This document shows, in pieces, positions 17,849 to 26,250 of a stretch of 64,000 nucleotides of DNA (position 1 is its first letter; each line of letters begins with the position of its first letter). The notes under the pieces were generated by a model, which saw only the letters and a program-made list of their open reading frames with translations, made no database searches and was not told the origin of the DNA. A program made the translations under genes and the position numbers. Source of the DNA: Spirosoma pollinicola (GTDB lineage Bacteria > Bacteroidota > Bacteroidia > Cytophagales > Spirosomataceae); assembly GCF_002831565.1 (NCBI RefSeq), contig NZ_CP025096.1, positions 6,997,014 to 7,061,013 on the forward strand, read 5' to 3'.

Positions 17849-19083
17849 GCATTTGTTTTCGTTGGATCGGCAATTTTGCCAATAAACAATACCGTTCCTG
17901 ATGTTTTTTCGTGAATGACAAACACAAACGGGCGATTGCACAGCGTCGGCAGTTGTGCCGATGTTGTTGAAACCCCGCTGGTTGTAACGGCAGCGGCTTC
18001 TGTACCGGTCTCATCGACCGACACAAACGTATTTTGTTTTACAAAACTGAGTGTTAAGCCGCCCTGAGCGTTTATTTTCGTAAAGTCGGCCTGGTTTGTA
18101 AACGCGGTAAGCATACCCATAGTACTTAACGCCTTGTTCAGGTTGATCTCATACGACAACGTGAACTTTGGTAACCCGATATCCAGCTTTCCCAAAATCA
18201 TATCTTTTTGTAATTGCGCCCAATCAGAACTGTTCAGGCTGCTTATGAGCGCGTCGGCGGTTGTGCTTTCGGCGGGTAGCAACACCGTCATAGCGTACTT
18301 ATCGGAACCATAGGGAAGCTCAAACGCTACATAATTTGCCCGGAAAGCCCGCTTCAAGTTCATGTTCAGGCGCATCATGCGCACAGTGGCCGTAGCATCT
18401 GATACCAGCTTAAACGGGGCATCTATGGTTTTGGCCGCGTCGAACTGCGTTTTCCAATTGCCCTTGAAATACAGGGCGTTCATCAGAAACATGACATTAT
18501 CGGGCTGTATCTGGTCAATGACCTTTGTAATCTTACCGTTCGTTTTTTGGCTCGCCCAGTTGTTAATTGTGCTAACTGTAGCCGGATTGTTAAAATCCTG
18601 CGCCGACACTTCGGCCTGAAATGTCTGTTTCAACAGGTCTTGAAACGATGTCTCAACCAAAAATGTGTTCCGATACCAGACCGAGTTGGCCAATGTCAGG
18701 GTAACTTTCGGGTCAACCGCCGGTAGGTTGGTCATCAGGTTTTGGTAGGTCGCATTCGCTTCGGCTAAAGTCTGCGCATCCAGTTTAAGCGTTTTCTGGA
18801 TTTCCTGAGCCGTTTGCCCATTGGCCCCATTCAGAAGCATACCGAGTGCTATATGAAGACTTAATGGCGAGATAAATACATTTTTAGCCTGACCTTCTGC
18901 TGTGTTCACCTGTTTGGCCAAATCAAACGCAAATTGAGTTGTTTGATCGGCAAAGGGAGCCGATACCCGCAATTCGCCTGTAGGGCCAGGTGTAGGACTA
19001 ACCGTTGATGTATGGCAGCTAACAGCAAGTAACAGCACAGCCGCCATAACGGCTGTTGTGATGGAAAAAAGAGTCGTTTTCAT
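17845..19083 (-). CDS. Serpin family protease inhibitor, lipoprotein
   Basis: 412 residues, standard serpin length plus a lipoprotein signal (L-L-A-V-S-C). The core matches the family throughout: N-V-F-I-S-P-L-S, L-x-L-A-N-S-V-W, F-L-M-N-A-L-Y-F-K-G-N-W, F-E-L-P-Y-G, and the C-terminal N-R-P-F-V-F-V-I ... L-F-I-G-K-I-A-D-P. The hinge (E358-T-G-T-E-A-A-A-V-T-T368) keeps the small residues needed for loop insertion, so it should be inhibitory. Counting back from N-R-P-F by comparison with alpha-1-antitrypsin places P1-P1' at T374-S375, suggesting an elastase-like rather than trypsin-like target. It would sit on the periplasmic or outer face of the envelope. A motif shared with the sigma-factor promoter lies 45 bp upstream. 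Confidence 0.93.
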   Translation of the reverse strand: MKTTLFSITTAVMAAVLLLAVSCHTSTVSPTPGPTGELRVSAPFADQTTQFAFDLAKQVNTAEGQAKNVFISPLSLHIALGMLLNGANGQTAQEIQKTLKLDAQTLAEANATYQNLMTNLPAVDPKVTLTLANSVWYRNTFLVETSFQDLLKQTFQAEVSAQDFNNPATVSTINNWASQKTNGKITKVIDQIQPDNVMFLMNALYFKGNWKTQFDAAKTIDAPFKLVSDATATVRMMRLNMNLKRAFRANYVAFELPYGSDKYAMTVLLPAESTTADALISSLNSSDWAQLQKDMILGKLDIGLPKFTLSYEINLNKALSTMGMLTAFTNQADFTKINAQGGLTLSFVKQNTFVSVDETGTEAAAVTTSGVSTTSAQLPTLCNRPFVFVIHEKTSGTVLFIGKIADPTKTNA

Positions 19084-19128
19084 GGTAGTGTTGGATTGGT
19101 TTTGTTGCAGTCACGAACACGAAAAGCA

Positions 19129-19149
19129 TTGAAAAGAACCGTTGTATGC
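19129..19149 (-). promoter_or_regulatory. Candidate ECF-sigma motif upstream of serpin
   Basis: On the minus strand the 21 bases contain TACAACGGTTC and match 18 of 21 positions of the sequence upstream of the ECF sigma gene (21823-21843). It occupies the 68-bp gap after the preceding lipoprotein gene, 45 bp before the serpin ATG. Reading it as a sigma-specific promoter is inference. Confidence 0.5.
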
Positions 19150-19151
19150 GG

Positions 19152-19625
19152 TTATGGGCATTCGTCGAAGGCTTTGCGCTGTGTACGCAGGGCGTCAACC
19201 AGCAATTCGAAGCCCGGAATCGTTTGGCCATATTCGAAGGTGACCCGGTGTTTCTGGTCACCCGCTTGTAGCTCAATATACTCGGCTCCGCCATCAGCAC
19301 AATCAGGGCAGCCCAATCGTTCGGGTTGCTTACTAAAAGCAACCGGATTCGCCAGCGTCTTTAATGACTGCCAGGTTTCCTGGCTAAGGGTTGTCTGGCA
19401 TGCTTTTGACGAAGTTTGCGTTCTTGACCGATTGAGCATGGCCAGATCAACCCTGGTTCCGCTAAACACATAGTCTTTTACGCAATACCCAACGCACATA
19501 CCAAATGATGTGCCGGTACGAATTGTGAGCGTATCGGTTGAGGATAGGCCTTCTGACAGGATCGTACTTTCCGAGCAACGCCCGAAAATAAACAGCAGCA
19601 ATAGGGTGATACCTGTCAGTTTCAT
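19152..19625 (-). CDS. Cys-rich putative lipoprotein
   Basis: 157 residues. The signal segment ends F-I-F-G-R-C, a weak lipobox because of Arg at -1. Mature sequence has paired cysteines (M-C-V-G-Y-C, S-K-A-C, G-C-P-D-C-A-D-G-G, terminal D-E-C-P) that could make disulfides in the periplasm. The layout loosely recalls DUF6438-type proteins, at low certainty. Its start lies three bases after the stop of the anti-sigma/barrel gene, so it belongs to the sigma-factor operon. Confidence 0.65.
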   Translation of the reverse strand: MKLTGITLLLLFIFGRCSESTILSEGLSSTDTLTIRTGTSFGMCVGYCVKDYVFSGTRVDLAMLNRSRTQTSSKACQTTLSQETWQSLKTLANPVAFSKQPERLGCPDCADGGAEYIELQAGDQKHRVTFEYGQTIPGFELLVDALRTQRKAFDECP

Positions 19626-19628
19626 AGA

Positions 19629-21209
19629 TTAAAAATGATAATCAAGACCGAAACTCATACCCGTTGAGGTAGGATGACTTTGTACCTGCGAATCGGCTTT
19701 GGTGCTCGATTCCAGTGAGGGTTGATAAACGCCAGCCAGCGACGCCGACCATTGGCGCGAGGGACGGTAGCGAAGGCGGGCACCCATTGTAGCCGCCAGA
19801 GAAACAGGCCGATACACACCATCTTTACTCGTAACTACCAGCGCATCGCCAATTGTATTACGAACAAAAATATTGGTCAATATGCCACCCAATACGGCCA
19901 TACTCAGCTTCTTACGCGGACGCAACTGATAGCCGAGCTGAACCGGAACCTGCACATACTGATAATTATTCGTTATCAATTGCAGCTCGCGGCTATCAGG
20001 AACGATGTTTGCCTGATAGGCCCCACCAGACAAGTTCGCGTTACTGGCCAGTGCTAAAGTCGATCCAGTGGGTTGTATGCTGTTCCGTACAGCATCAACA
20101 AACACGTTGGTAGTCACCGTATTTCGGTTCCCCAGTAAATCCATTTGAGCCGATGCCCGCTGGCCCGGCGTCTCGACCGTAGAGCGACCGGAAAGGTAGC
20201 CAATCCCTGACTCCACCGACCAGTGTTCATTTAATTGCATACCAGCTCCTGCCTGATAGGCCACTGAAAAATTAGCCCGGCTACTAACCGATGCCTGATT
20301 CGGCGCGGTTGCAGTGACATAAGAGGTATTTGGCAACGATGTCTGCATGGAACGAACCGATACTGATGGATTGAACGAACCCGGCATCATACTCACCGAC
20401 GCCCATAGTTCGCGTGGCTGGCGCTTCACGTTACGTATGTCCGGCTCCGTTGTTAACTCGGCAGGACGAACCCACACAATTCGCGAAATCATGCCCGGCC
20501 GACGCATACGAAGTGGCTTGCCGGACAATCTGTTGAACAACGAAAAGGCAGTCTGTTCAGACTCCGTGTTGCCTGACGGTGTGTGTTCATTGGATGCATA
20601 CGAAACCCCCACCCTACTTTTGGCCGACTGACTGTTCATGGGTGTTGCCGCTTGCATCTCCCCTGAAATGGGCGAAATTTTTTCGGTGACATTCGACAGA
20701 TTAACGCCGTTAATCGACTTTTTCCCCTGAACAACTTCGTCCTGAACGGCTGAATTGGCCATCAATGAACCAGCTGAACGACCGAACGGGTTTGGTGATT
20801 TCGGTAACGACTTTGTTGTTGCCAATGCGTCTGATTGAACATTCGGTGCTTTATTGACTGCCAACGCCGTTCTGGTTGACACCGATTGGTCTACTGATTT
20901 GGCTCCATTGCCTCTATTCGACGATTGGCTGGCAATCTGCATTGGCGCTGTAGGTTGTGTAACCGATTGAGTCGTAACAACCCACCAGCCAACGAGAAGC
21001 AACGCTACCGAAGCCGCCAGAAGACTACCCCAAACGAGCGGACGCGACGAAGCCAGACCCGTTCCCCAAAGCGGTAAAACCTTCGGCCCCTTGGACTCGT
21101 CCAGTCGTTGTTCGATGGTAGCCCAGACCCGTGGTTGAGGCATTTCGGCCGCATCCTCAAATGTCTTTCGCCAAAAATCGTCCGGTAAGTTTTTATCTAA
21201 TTCATCCAT
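19629..21209 (-). CDS. Probable dual-membrane-spanning anti-sigma factor (inner-membrane anchor plus outer-membrane barrel)
   Basis: 526 residues from the ATG at 21209, 14 bp past the sigma-factor stop; a TTG at 21227 overlapping that stop is an alternative start. The first about 60 residues are soluble and charged (L-P-D-D-F-W-R-K-T-F ... P-R-V-W-A-T-I-E-Q-R-L-D), followed by one hydrophobic helix (about 62-84). A long Ser/Asn/Gln-rich linker (about 85-265) leads to a beta-strand-rich C-terminus (about 275-526: Y-Q-A-G-A-G-M-Q-L, V-E-S-G-I-G-Y-L-S-G, V-P-V-Q-L-G-Y-Q-L) ending S-F-G-L-D-Y-H-F like an outer-membrane barrel. Proteins of this architecture have been reported as dual-membrane-spanning anti-sigma factors (Dma) in Bacteroides. 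It should hold the adjacent ECF sigma factor inactive and sense envelope state. Confidence 0.75.
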   Translation of the reverse strand: MDELDKNLPDDFWRKTFEDAAEMPQPRVWATIEQRLDESKGPKVLPLWGTGLASSRPLVWGSLLAASVALLLVGWWVVTTQSVTQPTAPMQIASQSSNRGNGAKSVDQSVSTRTALAVNKAPNVQSDALATTKSLPKSPNPFGRSAGSLMANSAVQDEVVQGKKSINGVNLSNVTEKISPISGEMQAATPMNSQSAKSRVGVSYASNEHTPSGNTESEQTAFSLFNRLSGKPLRMRRPGMISRIVWVRPAELTTEPDIRNVKRQPRELWASVSMMPGSFNPSVSVRSMQTSLPNTSYVTATAPNQASVSSRANFSVAYQAGAGMQLNEHWSVESGIGYLSGRSTVETPGQRASAQMDLLGNRNTVTTNVFVDAVRNSIQPTGSTLALASNANLSGGAYQANIVPDSRELQLITNNYQYVQVPVQLGYQLRPRKKLSMAVLGGILTNIFVRNTIGDALVVTSKDGVYRPVSLAATMGARLRYRPSRQWSASLAGVYQPSLESSTKADSQVQSHPTSTGMSFGLDYHF

Positions 21210-21223
21210 TTTTGTACCGTTGG

Positions 21224-21793
21224 TCAAAGTGGGTTTCCCTGGGCTGGATACCCGTCAGCTAAGCGTTTATCCGATTGTAATTTTTGTTGTAATAGACCCC
21301 TTGCTCGGGAATATTGCGATTTAGATGTCCCCTCGGCAATGTCGAGCATTTCGGCAATTTCGGGGTGATTATAGCCTTCGATTGCATACAGGTTAAAAAC
21401 CGCCCGACAACCGGGCGGCAATTCCTGAATTAATTGCAATAGATACTGATAGTTTAGTGCGGGCAAGCTTTCGTCGGCCTGTGGGAGTACAGGTGCCAGT
21501 TCCTGCACATCGGCGGTATTTTCCCAGGGCTTCTGTTTGCGTATTGCTTTCAGGGCCGTATTTATAACTATTCGTTTCAACCAGGCTTCCAGAGGGCACT
21601 CGAACCGAAAAGAGTCGATGTGCTTATAAATCTTCACAAAGGCATCTTGCAAAACATCTTCGGCTTCGTCAGGATCACGTATGTATCGTTTACAAACGAC
21701 AAAGAGCTTCCCGGCAAACCGCTCATAGAGCTGTCGCTGCATAATCCGGTCCTGCCGTCGGCACCCTTCAACTAATTCGTATTCATCCTGCAT
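21224..21793 (-). CDS. ECF-type RNA polymerase sigma factor
   Basis: 189 residues, normal for a group 4 sigma factor. Region 2 is seen in L-Y-E-R-F-A-G-K-L-F-V-V-C-K-R-Y-I-R-D ... A-E-D-V-L-Q-D-A-F-V-K-I-Y (residues 22-60) and W-L-K-R-I-V-I-N-T-A. Region 4 is seen in L-P-P-G-C-R-A-V-F-N-L-Y-A-I-E-G-Y-N-H-P-E-I-A-E-M-L-D-I-A-E-G-T-S-K-S-Q-x-S-R-A-R (125-165), in the usual Bacteroidota ECF form. It directs RNA polymerase to a dedicated promoter set. It is first in its operon, directly before the probable membrane anti-sigma gene, and a motif shared with the serpin gene lies 29 bp upstream, suggesting autoregulation. Confidence 0.93.
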   Translation of the reverse strand: MQDEYELVEGCRRQDRIMQRQLYERFAGKLFVVCKRYIRDPDEAEDVLQDAFVKIYKHIDSFRFECPLEAWLKRIVINTALKAIRKQKPWENTADVQELAPVLPQADESLPALNYQYLLQLIQELPPGCRAVFNLYAIEGYNHPEIAEMLDIAEGTSKSQYSRARGLLQQKLQSDKRLADGYPAQGNPL

Positions 21794-21822
21794 AACAACG
21801 TTGACAACCCAATGACCTCATT

Positions 21823-21843
21823 TTCAAACGAACCGTTGTAAGC
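21823..21843 (-). promoter_or_regulatory. Candidate autoregulatory ECF-sigma motif
   Basis: Minus-strand TACAACGGTTC plus flanks, 18/21 identical to the motif upstream of the serpin gene. It lies 29 bp before the sigma ATG. The shared core in a non-coding setting upstream of two genes of one island is the evidence; no -10 element common to both at a fixed spacing could be settled by eye. Confidence 0.5.
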
Positions 21844-21996
21844 CCTTTGAAATTTTTTTCTTTTTTGTACAAGACAACCTAGCCAACAACGAACACCTGG
21901 TCTTACTTATAAAGGTAACGTGCGTATAAGCGAATTTGGAACGAACGTCTTAATGGTAGTATTAAGATAATTAATGTTGGCTATTTTATAGATATG

Positions 21997-22004
21997 TATA
22001 TTTG
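21997..22004 (+). promoter_or_regulatory. Candidate -7 element for the isomerase gene
   Basis: TATATTTG fits TAnnTTTG and sits 22 bp before the ATG at 22027; a TTG about 17 bp upstream could be the -33 box. The rest of the 233-bp gap back to the sigma gene holds only the ECF motif and a small CTTAAT/ATTAAG inverted repeat at 21951-21968. Confidence 0.6.
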
Positions 22005-22026
22005 AGAACCTAATCAATACACAACG

Positions 22027-22884
22027 ATGAATCGGCGTGATGCATTACGTTACTCTTTAGGTGCCGGTTTTTCGGCACTGGCATACCCCGTTTTTTCTGA
22101 AACAAAACCGGTACAGGCTAGATTCACTATTGGCGCCTGCGATTGGTCTATTGGCCCGGCTGGCGATATCAAAGCCTTTGATGTGGCAAAACAGATTGGC
22201 CTGGATGGTGTACAGGTAAGCCTGAATACCGCTACTGACCATGAGCACCTTCGAAAACCGGCCATGCAGCAGATGGTTAAAGACGCGGCTCGTCAAGCGG
22301 GGGTGCAGATTGGCGGATTAGCCATTGGTATGCTGAATCAGATCCCTTATAAATCAGATCCACGCACCGAAGTTTGGGTGCAGGATAGCGTCGATGTTGC
22401 CAAAGCACTGGGCGTGAAGAACATTTTGCTGGCTTTCTTCTCGAATAATGATTTAAAAAATGACCCACAAGGGACTAAAGTCGTTATTGAGCGCTTAAAA
22501 GCCGTGGCCCCTAAAGCCGAAAAAGCCGGTGTTGTGCTGGGTATCGAATCATGGCTGTCGGCATCCGAGTTGATGGCGATTCTGGATGCTGTTGGCTCAC
22601 CAGCGGTTAAGGTTTATTACGATGTTTGCAACTCGACAGATATGGGGTACGATATTTTCAGCGAGATTCGTACGTTAGGTAAAGATCGAATCTGCGAAGT
22701 TCACTTAAAAGAAAACGGTTATTTACTGGGGCAGGGAAAGGTCAACTTGCCCAGCGTTCGGAAAGCATTGGACGACATTAACTACACCGGCTGGCTTCAT
22801 ATTGAAGGCGCTGTGCCCAAAGGAAAGCCAATGCTGGAGAGTTATATAGAGAACAATAAGACTGTGCGGTCGCTGTTTGTCTGA
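22027..22884 (+). CDS. Tat-exported sugar phosphate isomerase/epimerase-like TIM-barrel protein
   Basis: 285 residues. The N-terminus M-N-R-R-D-A-L-R ... G-A-G-F-S-A-L-A-Y-P has a twin-arginine start and short hydrophobic stretch, so periplasmic export folded is likely. The body is an AP-endonuclease-2/xylose-isomerase-like TIM barrel: G-L-D-G-V-Q-V-S, G-V-V-L-G-I-E-S-W, V-K-V-Y-Y-D-V-C-N-S, C-E-V-H-L-K-E-N and W-L-H-I-E-G supply the metal-binding E, D, H and E positions. It probably isomerises or epimerises a sugar derivative. The large heme protein encoded next is often found near such genes in Bacteroidota and Planctomycetes. Confidence 0.87.
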   Translation: MNRRDALRYSLGAGFSALAYPVFSETKPVQARFTIGACDWSIGPAGDIKAFDVAKQIGLDGVQVSLNTATDHEHLRKPAMQQMVKDAARQAGVQIGGLAIGMLNQIPYKSDPRTEVWVQDSVDVAKALGVKNILLAFFSNNDLKNDPQGTKVVIERLKAVAPKAEKAGVVLGIESWLSASELMAILDAVGSPAVKVYYDVCNSTDMGYDIFSEIRTLGKDRICEVHLKENGYLLGQGKVNLPSVRKALDDINYTGWLHIEGAVPKGKPMLESYIENNKTVRSLFV

Positions 22885-22891
22885 ATGTCCA

Positions 22892-22979
22892 TCTGGCGCT
22901 GGCATTCGCCCGTGCTTGTTCTATAAACGCGAGCATATGCTCGCTATATTGATGGGCACGGGCAAATGCCCGCGCCAGA
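22892..22979. repeat. Clustered-palindrome element with CTGGCGC/GCGCCAG ends
   Basis: Outer arms 22892-22915 and 22956-22979 are reverse complements at 22 of 24 positions. Each arm is itself a small hairpin (for example GGGCAAATGCCC at 22960-22971) and the centre is a perfect 16-bp palindrome (GCGAGCATATGCTCGC, 22929-22944), so a clover-leaf fold is possible. The ends CTGGCGC and GCGCCAG recur in the element at 48317-48439. Confidence 0.8.
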
Positions 22980-22983
22980 ACGT

Positions 22984-23038
22984 GAATCGTGTGTTATTGT
23001 CATCCCGCTTTCGGCGGGATGACAATAACACACGATTC
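22984..23038. repeat. Perfect 25-bp stem-loop
   Basis: Bases 22984-23008 and 23014-23038 are exact reverse complements with a TTTCG loop. It lies 18 bp before the next start codon and directly after another palindromic element. No T-run follows, so it is more a structural or RNA-stability element than a classical terminator. Confidence 0.85.
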
Positions 23039-23056
23039 TAGAACTTAACACGAAAA

Positions 23057-26000
23057 ATGAAGCTGACTTCTTCTTTACATCCACTGCCGGTCGTTCTAAC
23101 AACGCTTGGTTTTTTATACCTGGCTGGCACAACATTCCGGCCAGATGCGCAGTTGACTGGCCCCTCGCCTAAAATCGAACCGTCTGGCTTGGTTGTTAGC
23201 GCCGATTCAAACACGCTCTACCTGCCCAACGACCTCGAAGCAACGCTTTGGGCCGAAGCGCCAATGTTCTATAATCCGACCAACATGGACATCGACGCCA
23301 AAGGGCGTGTATGGATTACGGAAGCTGTCAATTATCGAAAATTCAATAATAAACCAGACAGTCGGCTCGACCACCCCGAAGGCGAACGGGTTGTTATTCT
23401 GGAAGATACCAACGGCGATGGTAAAGCCGATGCCAGCAAGGTATTTGTAACCGACCCTGACCTTGTGTCGCCCCTCGGCATTGCCGTTATTGGGAATAAA
23501 GTCATTGTTTCAGCCGCTCCTAATCTGGTAGTGTATACCGATGAGAACGGCGATGACAAGCCCGACAAAAAAGAGGTGATGCTAGCGGGTTTCGGTGGAT
23601 TGGACCACGACCACTCACTCCATGCGGTAGTAGCCGGACCCGATGGAAAATACTATTTCAATACCGGAAACGCCGGGCCGCACGTCGTGACCGACAAAGA
23701 CGGCTGGACACTGCGGTCGGGGAGTTTATATGTAGGTGGAACACCGTATAGCAAAAGTAATCAGGGTAATCAGGTGAGCGACGATGGCCGCGTCTGGACC
23801 GGCGGTATGGCGTTACGCATTAATCCCGATGGGTCTAATCTGAAGGTGATGGCGCATAATTTTCGTAATAACTACGAAACAGCACTGGACTCCTACGGCA
23901 ATATGTGGCAGAATGACAACGACGACCAAGTGGTGGCCTGCCGCACCAGTTTCCTGATGGAAGGTGCCAACGCCGGGTATTTCAGCAGTGATGGCACACG
24001 CTACTGGCAGGGCGACCAACGGCCGGGGCAAACCGTTCCTACAGCTCACTGGCATCAGGAAGACCCCGGTGTGATGCCTTCAGGCGACATTTCCGGAGCG
24101 GGCTCGCCCACGGGTATGGTTATGTATGAAGGGGATGAACTTGGGCCGCAGTACCGGGGTATGCTGCTCAGTGCCGAAGCCGGTCGGAACGTAATTTTTG
24201 GTTATAAACCCGAACCCACAGGCGCAGGATATCGACTTCCCCGAACCGATTTTATCAGCACCTTTCCCGAGGTAGACCCAAACTATAAATGGGATGCCGC
24301 TACGACCGACATTCGCAAATGGTTCCGCCCCAGCGATGTGGCTGTTGGGCCGGACGGTGCTATTTACATTGCCGATTGGTATGACCCCGTGGTGGGCGGG
24401 CATCAGATGCAGGATCGTAAAGGATATGGCCGTATCTATCGAATTACGCCCAAAGGCAAAAACCTGAGAACGCCAAAAATGGACTTACGTACAACACAGG
24501 GGCAGATTGCTGCCTTGCTGAGTCCCGCCGTTAATGTTCGGATGCTTGGGTTTCAGGCACTTGTTGCCCAGGGGGAAAACGCCGTTGAGCCAGTCATGGC
24601 TATCCTGGCGTCGTCGAACCCATACCACCGGGCGAGGGCTATTTTCCTGCTGGCGCAACTAGGCCGCGAGGGTCAGTTTGAAGTGGAGCGATTATTAAAG
24701 GCTGTCGATGCGCCCGTCAGAATCGCAGCGTTGCGGGCGTTGCGGAGTATTACGCCAGAGAACTCTAAGTCGATTCCAGCCATTACCGCATCTCAACGGG
24801 CGTTATTGCCCCTGTTAGGCAATCTGTCGCTGGATCGAAATGCGGCCGTTCGTCGTGAAGTAGCTATTGCCCTTCGGGATGTTCCTTTTGAGGATTGTCG
24901 GTTTATGCTGCTTAACTTATTGAAAGGCTACGATGGGCAGGATCGCTGGTACTTAACTGCCCTTGGCGAAGCGGCAGATGGAAAAGAAGAGGCTTTGTTC
25001 TTCGAGATGCGTAAGACAATGCCGGAAGACCCTGCCCAATGGGACCAGCGAACGGCCGACCTCGTTTGGGAGCTGCACCCGCCCTCAGCAGCTCCGATGC
25101 TGAAAAAACGGGCCGAAAGTGCGTCGCTTACCGCCGATGCCCGAAAGCAGGCTATCGTAGGTCTGGGATTTATCAAAAGTCCACAAGCCGCCAAAGCGAT
25201 GGTTGACTTATCAAAATCGCCCGATAAAGACGTAGCTGATCAGGCCATGTACTGGATGGGTTTTCGGCGGGGCAACGATTGGGCTAAATTTCTGAATTGG
25301 GAAGAGGTGATGCCCACCAAAATTTCGGAAAGCGAACAAAAAATGTTAGCCAACCGACAAATTCTATTGGACGAATACAAGACCGATACCGAAAAGCGGA
25401 AAATAGCCTTAGAAATGGCTCGCGACCCCGAAGGCGGTCAGATCCTGATTGGTCTTGCAGCCGACAAAAAACTGTCAGACAAGCTAATCAAAGCTATAAC
25501 ACCCACGATTCTGAAAAACCCGGATCAAAGCGTTCGGACACAGGCGAAAGAATATTTCTCGATCAAAAAAGAGACGCCGGCTGTTGTCGAAACGGCTTCT
25601 GTTGCTGACTCTCCCGTTCAGGCCGTCACGCCCGAATCCGTGGCCAGTAAGCCTGTGGAAGTGGTTGCCAGCACTAGTTCAGACCCATTAATTGCACAAA
25701 TTGCCATGCTGACGGGTAATGAACAAACGGGCCGGTCGGTCTTTAAAACTAACTGCGCCACCTGTCACAAGCACGGCCAGCAAGGAAGCGATGTTGGCCC
25801 GGAGCTGACAAAAATTCACCAGAAGTTTGATAAGAACAGCCTGTTAGATGCCATTGTCCACCCAAGTGCCGGTATTGCATTTGGCTACGAGCCCTGGCTG
25901 ATTACGACAAAAACCGGGCAAACCTATTATGGCTTTCTGGTTAGCGATAGCGATCAGGCAGTTGTGATAAGAGGTATACGAGGGCCAAAACACACGATTC

Positions 26001-26119
26001 CGACCGATCAGGTTTCTTCTCGTCGGCAGTATAAAAGCAGCCTAATGCCTGACCCTGTCGCTATGGGACTTAATAATCAGCAACTAGCTGACTTAGCGGC
26101 CTTTTTGTTGAAACAGTAG
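23057..26119 (+). CDS. Large exported protein: beta-propeller, HEAT-like repeats and C-terminal cytochrome c domain
   Basis: 1020 residues with a signal peptide (residues 1-22). Residues about 60-470 form a membrane-bound-dehydrogenase/PQQ-type beta-propeller (L-E-A-T-L-W-A-E-A, G-R-V-W-I-T-E-A-V-N-Y, D-G-A-I-Y-I-A-D-W-Y-D-P). Residues about 490-790 are HEAT-like alpha repeats (P-V-R-I-A-A-L-R-A-L-R, A-A-V-R-R-E-V-A-I-A-L). A C-terminal heme-binding domain has C900-A-T-C-H904 and the Q-G-S-D-V-G-P-E-L and I-V-H-P-S motifs of the Planctomycete-type (PVC) cytochrome family. It probably oxidises a sugar or alcohol in the periplasm and passes electrons on; the substrate is unknown. Likely functional partner of the TIM-barrel protein upstream. 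Confidence 0.88.
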   Translation: MKLTSSLHPLPVVLTTLGFLYLAGTTFRPDAQLTGPSPKIEPSGLVVSADSNTLYLPNDLEATLWAEAPMFYNPTNMDIDAKGRVWITEAVNYRKFNNKPDSRLDHPEGERVVILEDTNGDGKADASKVFVTDPDLVSPLGIAVIGNKVIVSAAPNLVVYTDENGDDKPDKKEVMLAGFGGLDHDHSLHAVVAGPDGKYYFNTGNAGPHVVTDKDGWTLRSGSLYVGGTPYSKSNQGNQVSDDGRVWTGGMALRINPDGSNLKVMAHNFRNNYETALDSYGNMWQNDNDDQVVACRTSFLMEGANAGYFSSDGTRYWQGDQRPGQTVPTAHWHQEDPGVMPSGDISGAGSPTGMVMYEGDELGPQYRGMLLSAEAGRNVIFGYKPEPTGAGYRLPRTDFISTFPEVDPNYKWDAATTDIRKWFRPSDVAVGPDGAIYIADWYDPVVGGHQMQDRKGYGRIYRITPKGKNLRTPKMDLRTTQGQIAALLSPAVNVRMLGFQALVAQGENAVEPVMAILASSNPYHRARAIFLLAQLGREGQFEVERLLKAVDAPVRIAALRALRSITPENSKSIPAITASQRALLPLLGNLSLDRNAAVRREVAIALRDVPFEDCRFMLLNLLKGYDGQDRWYLTALGEAADGKEEALFFEMRKTMPEDPAQWDQRTADLVWELHPPSAAPMLKKRAESASLTADARKQAIVGLGFIKSPQAAKAMVDLSKSPDKDVADQAMYWMGFRRGNDWAKFLNWEEVMPTKISESEQKMLANRQILLDEYKTDTEKRKIALEMARDPEGGQILIGLAADKKLSDKLIKAITPTILKNPDQSVRTQAKEYFSIKKETPAVVETASVADSPVQAVTPESVASKPVEVVASTSSDPLIAQIAMLTGNEQTGRSVFKTNCATCHKHGQQGSDVGPELTKIHQKFDKNSLLDAIVHPSAGIAFGYEPWLITTKTGQTYYGFLVSDSDQAVVIRGIRGPKHTIPTDQVSSRRQYKSSLMPDPVAMGLNNQQLADLAAFLLKQ

Positions 26120-26139
26120 ATTCAAAGGCTTCACTGTTG

Positions 26140-26229
26140 TAATAGATTTTTTTAATCACAGAGGCACAGAGAACACAGAGGGTTCATATGCGAGCTTCTC
26201 TGTGCCTCTGTGGTTAAAAAAATCTATTA
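26140..26229. repeat. 33-bp inverted repeat of the CACAGAG type
   Basis: Arms 26140-26172 and 26197-26229 are reverse complements with a single mismatch, each containing CACAGAGGCACAGAGA. A related, more degenerate copy is at 60870-60942. With an A/T-rich outer part it may terminate the large cytochrome gene, whose stop is 20 bp upstream. This and the next repeat fill most of the 301-bp gene-free gap. Confidence 0.85.
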
Positions 26230-26250
26230 TATACCTTATAAGCCTATCAT

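Noticed and set aside
22892..23038. CRISPR-like array from repeated palindromes
   Set aside because: Units differ in sequence and there are no regular spacers or cas genes.
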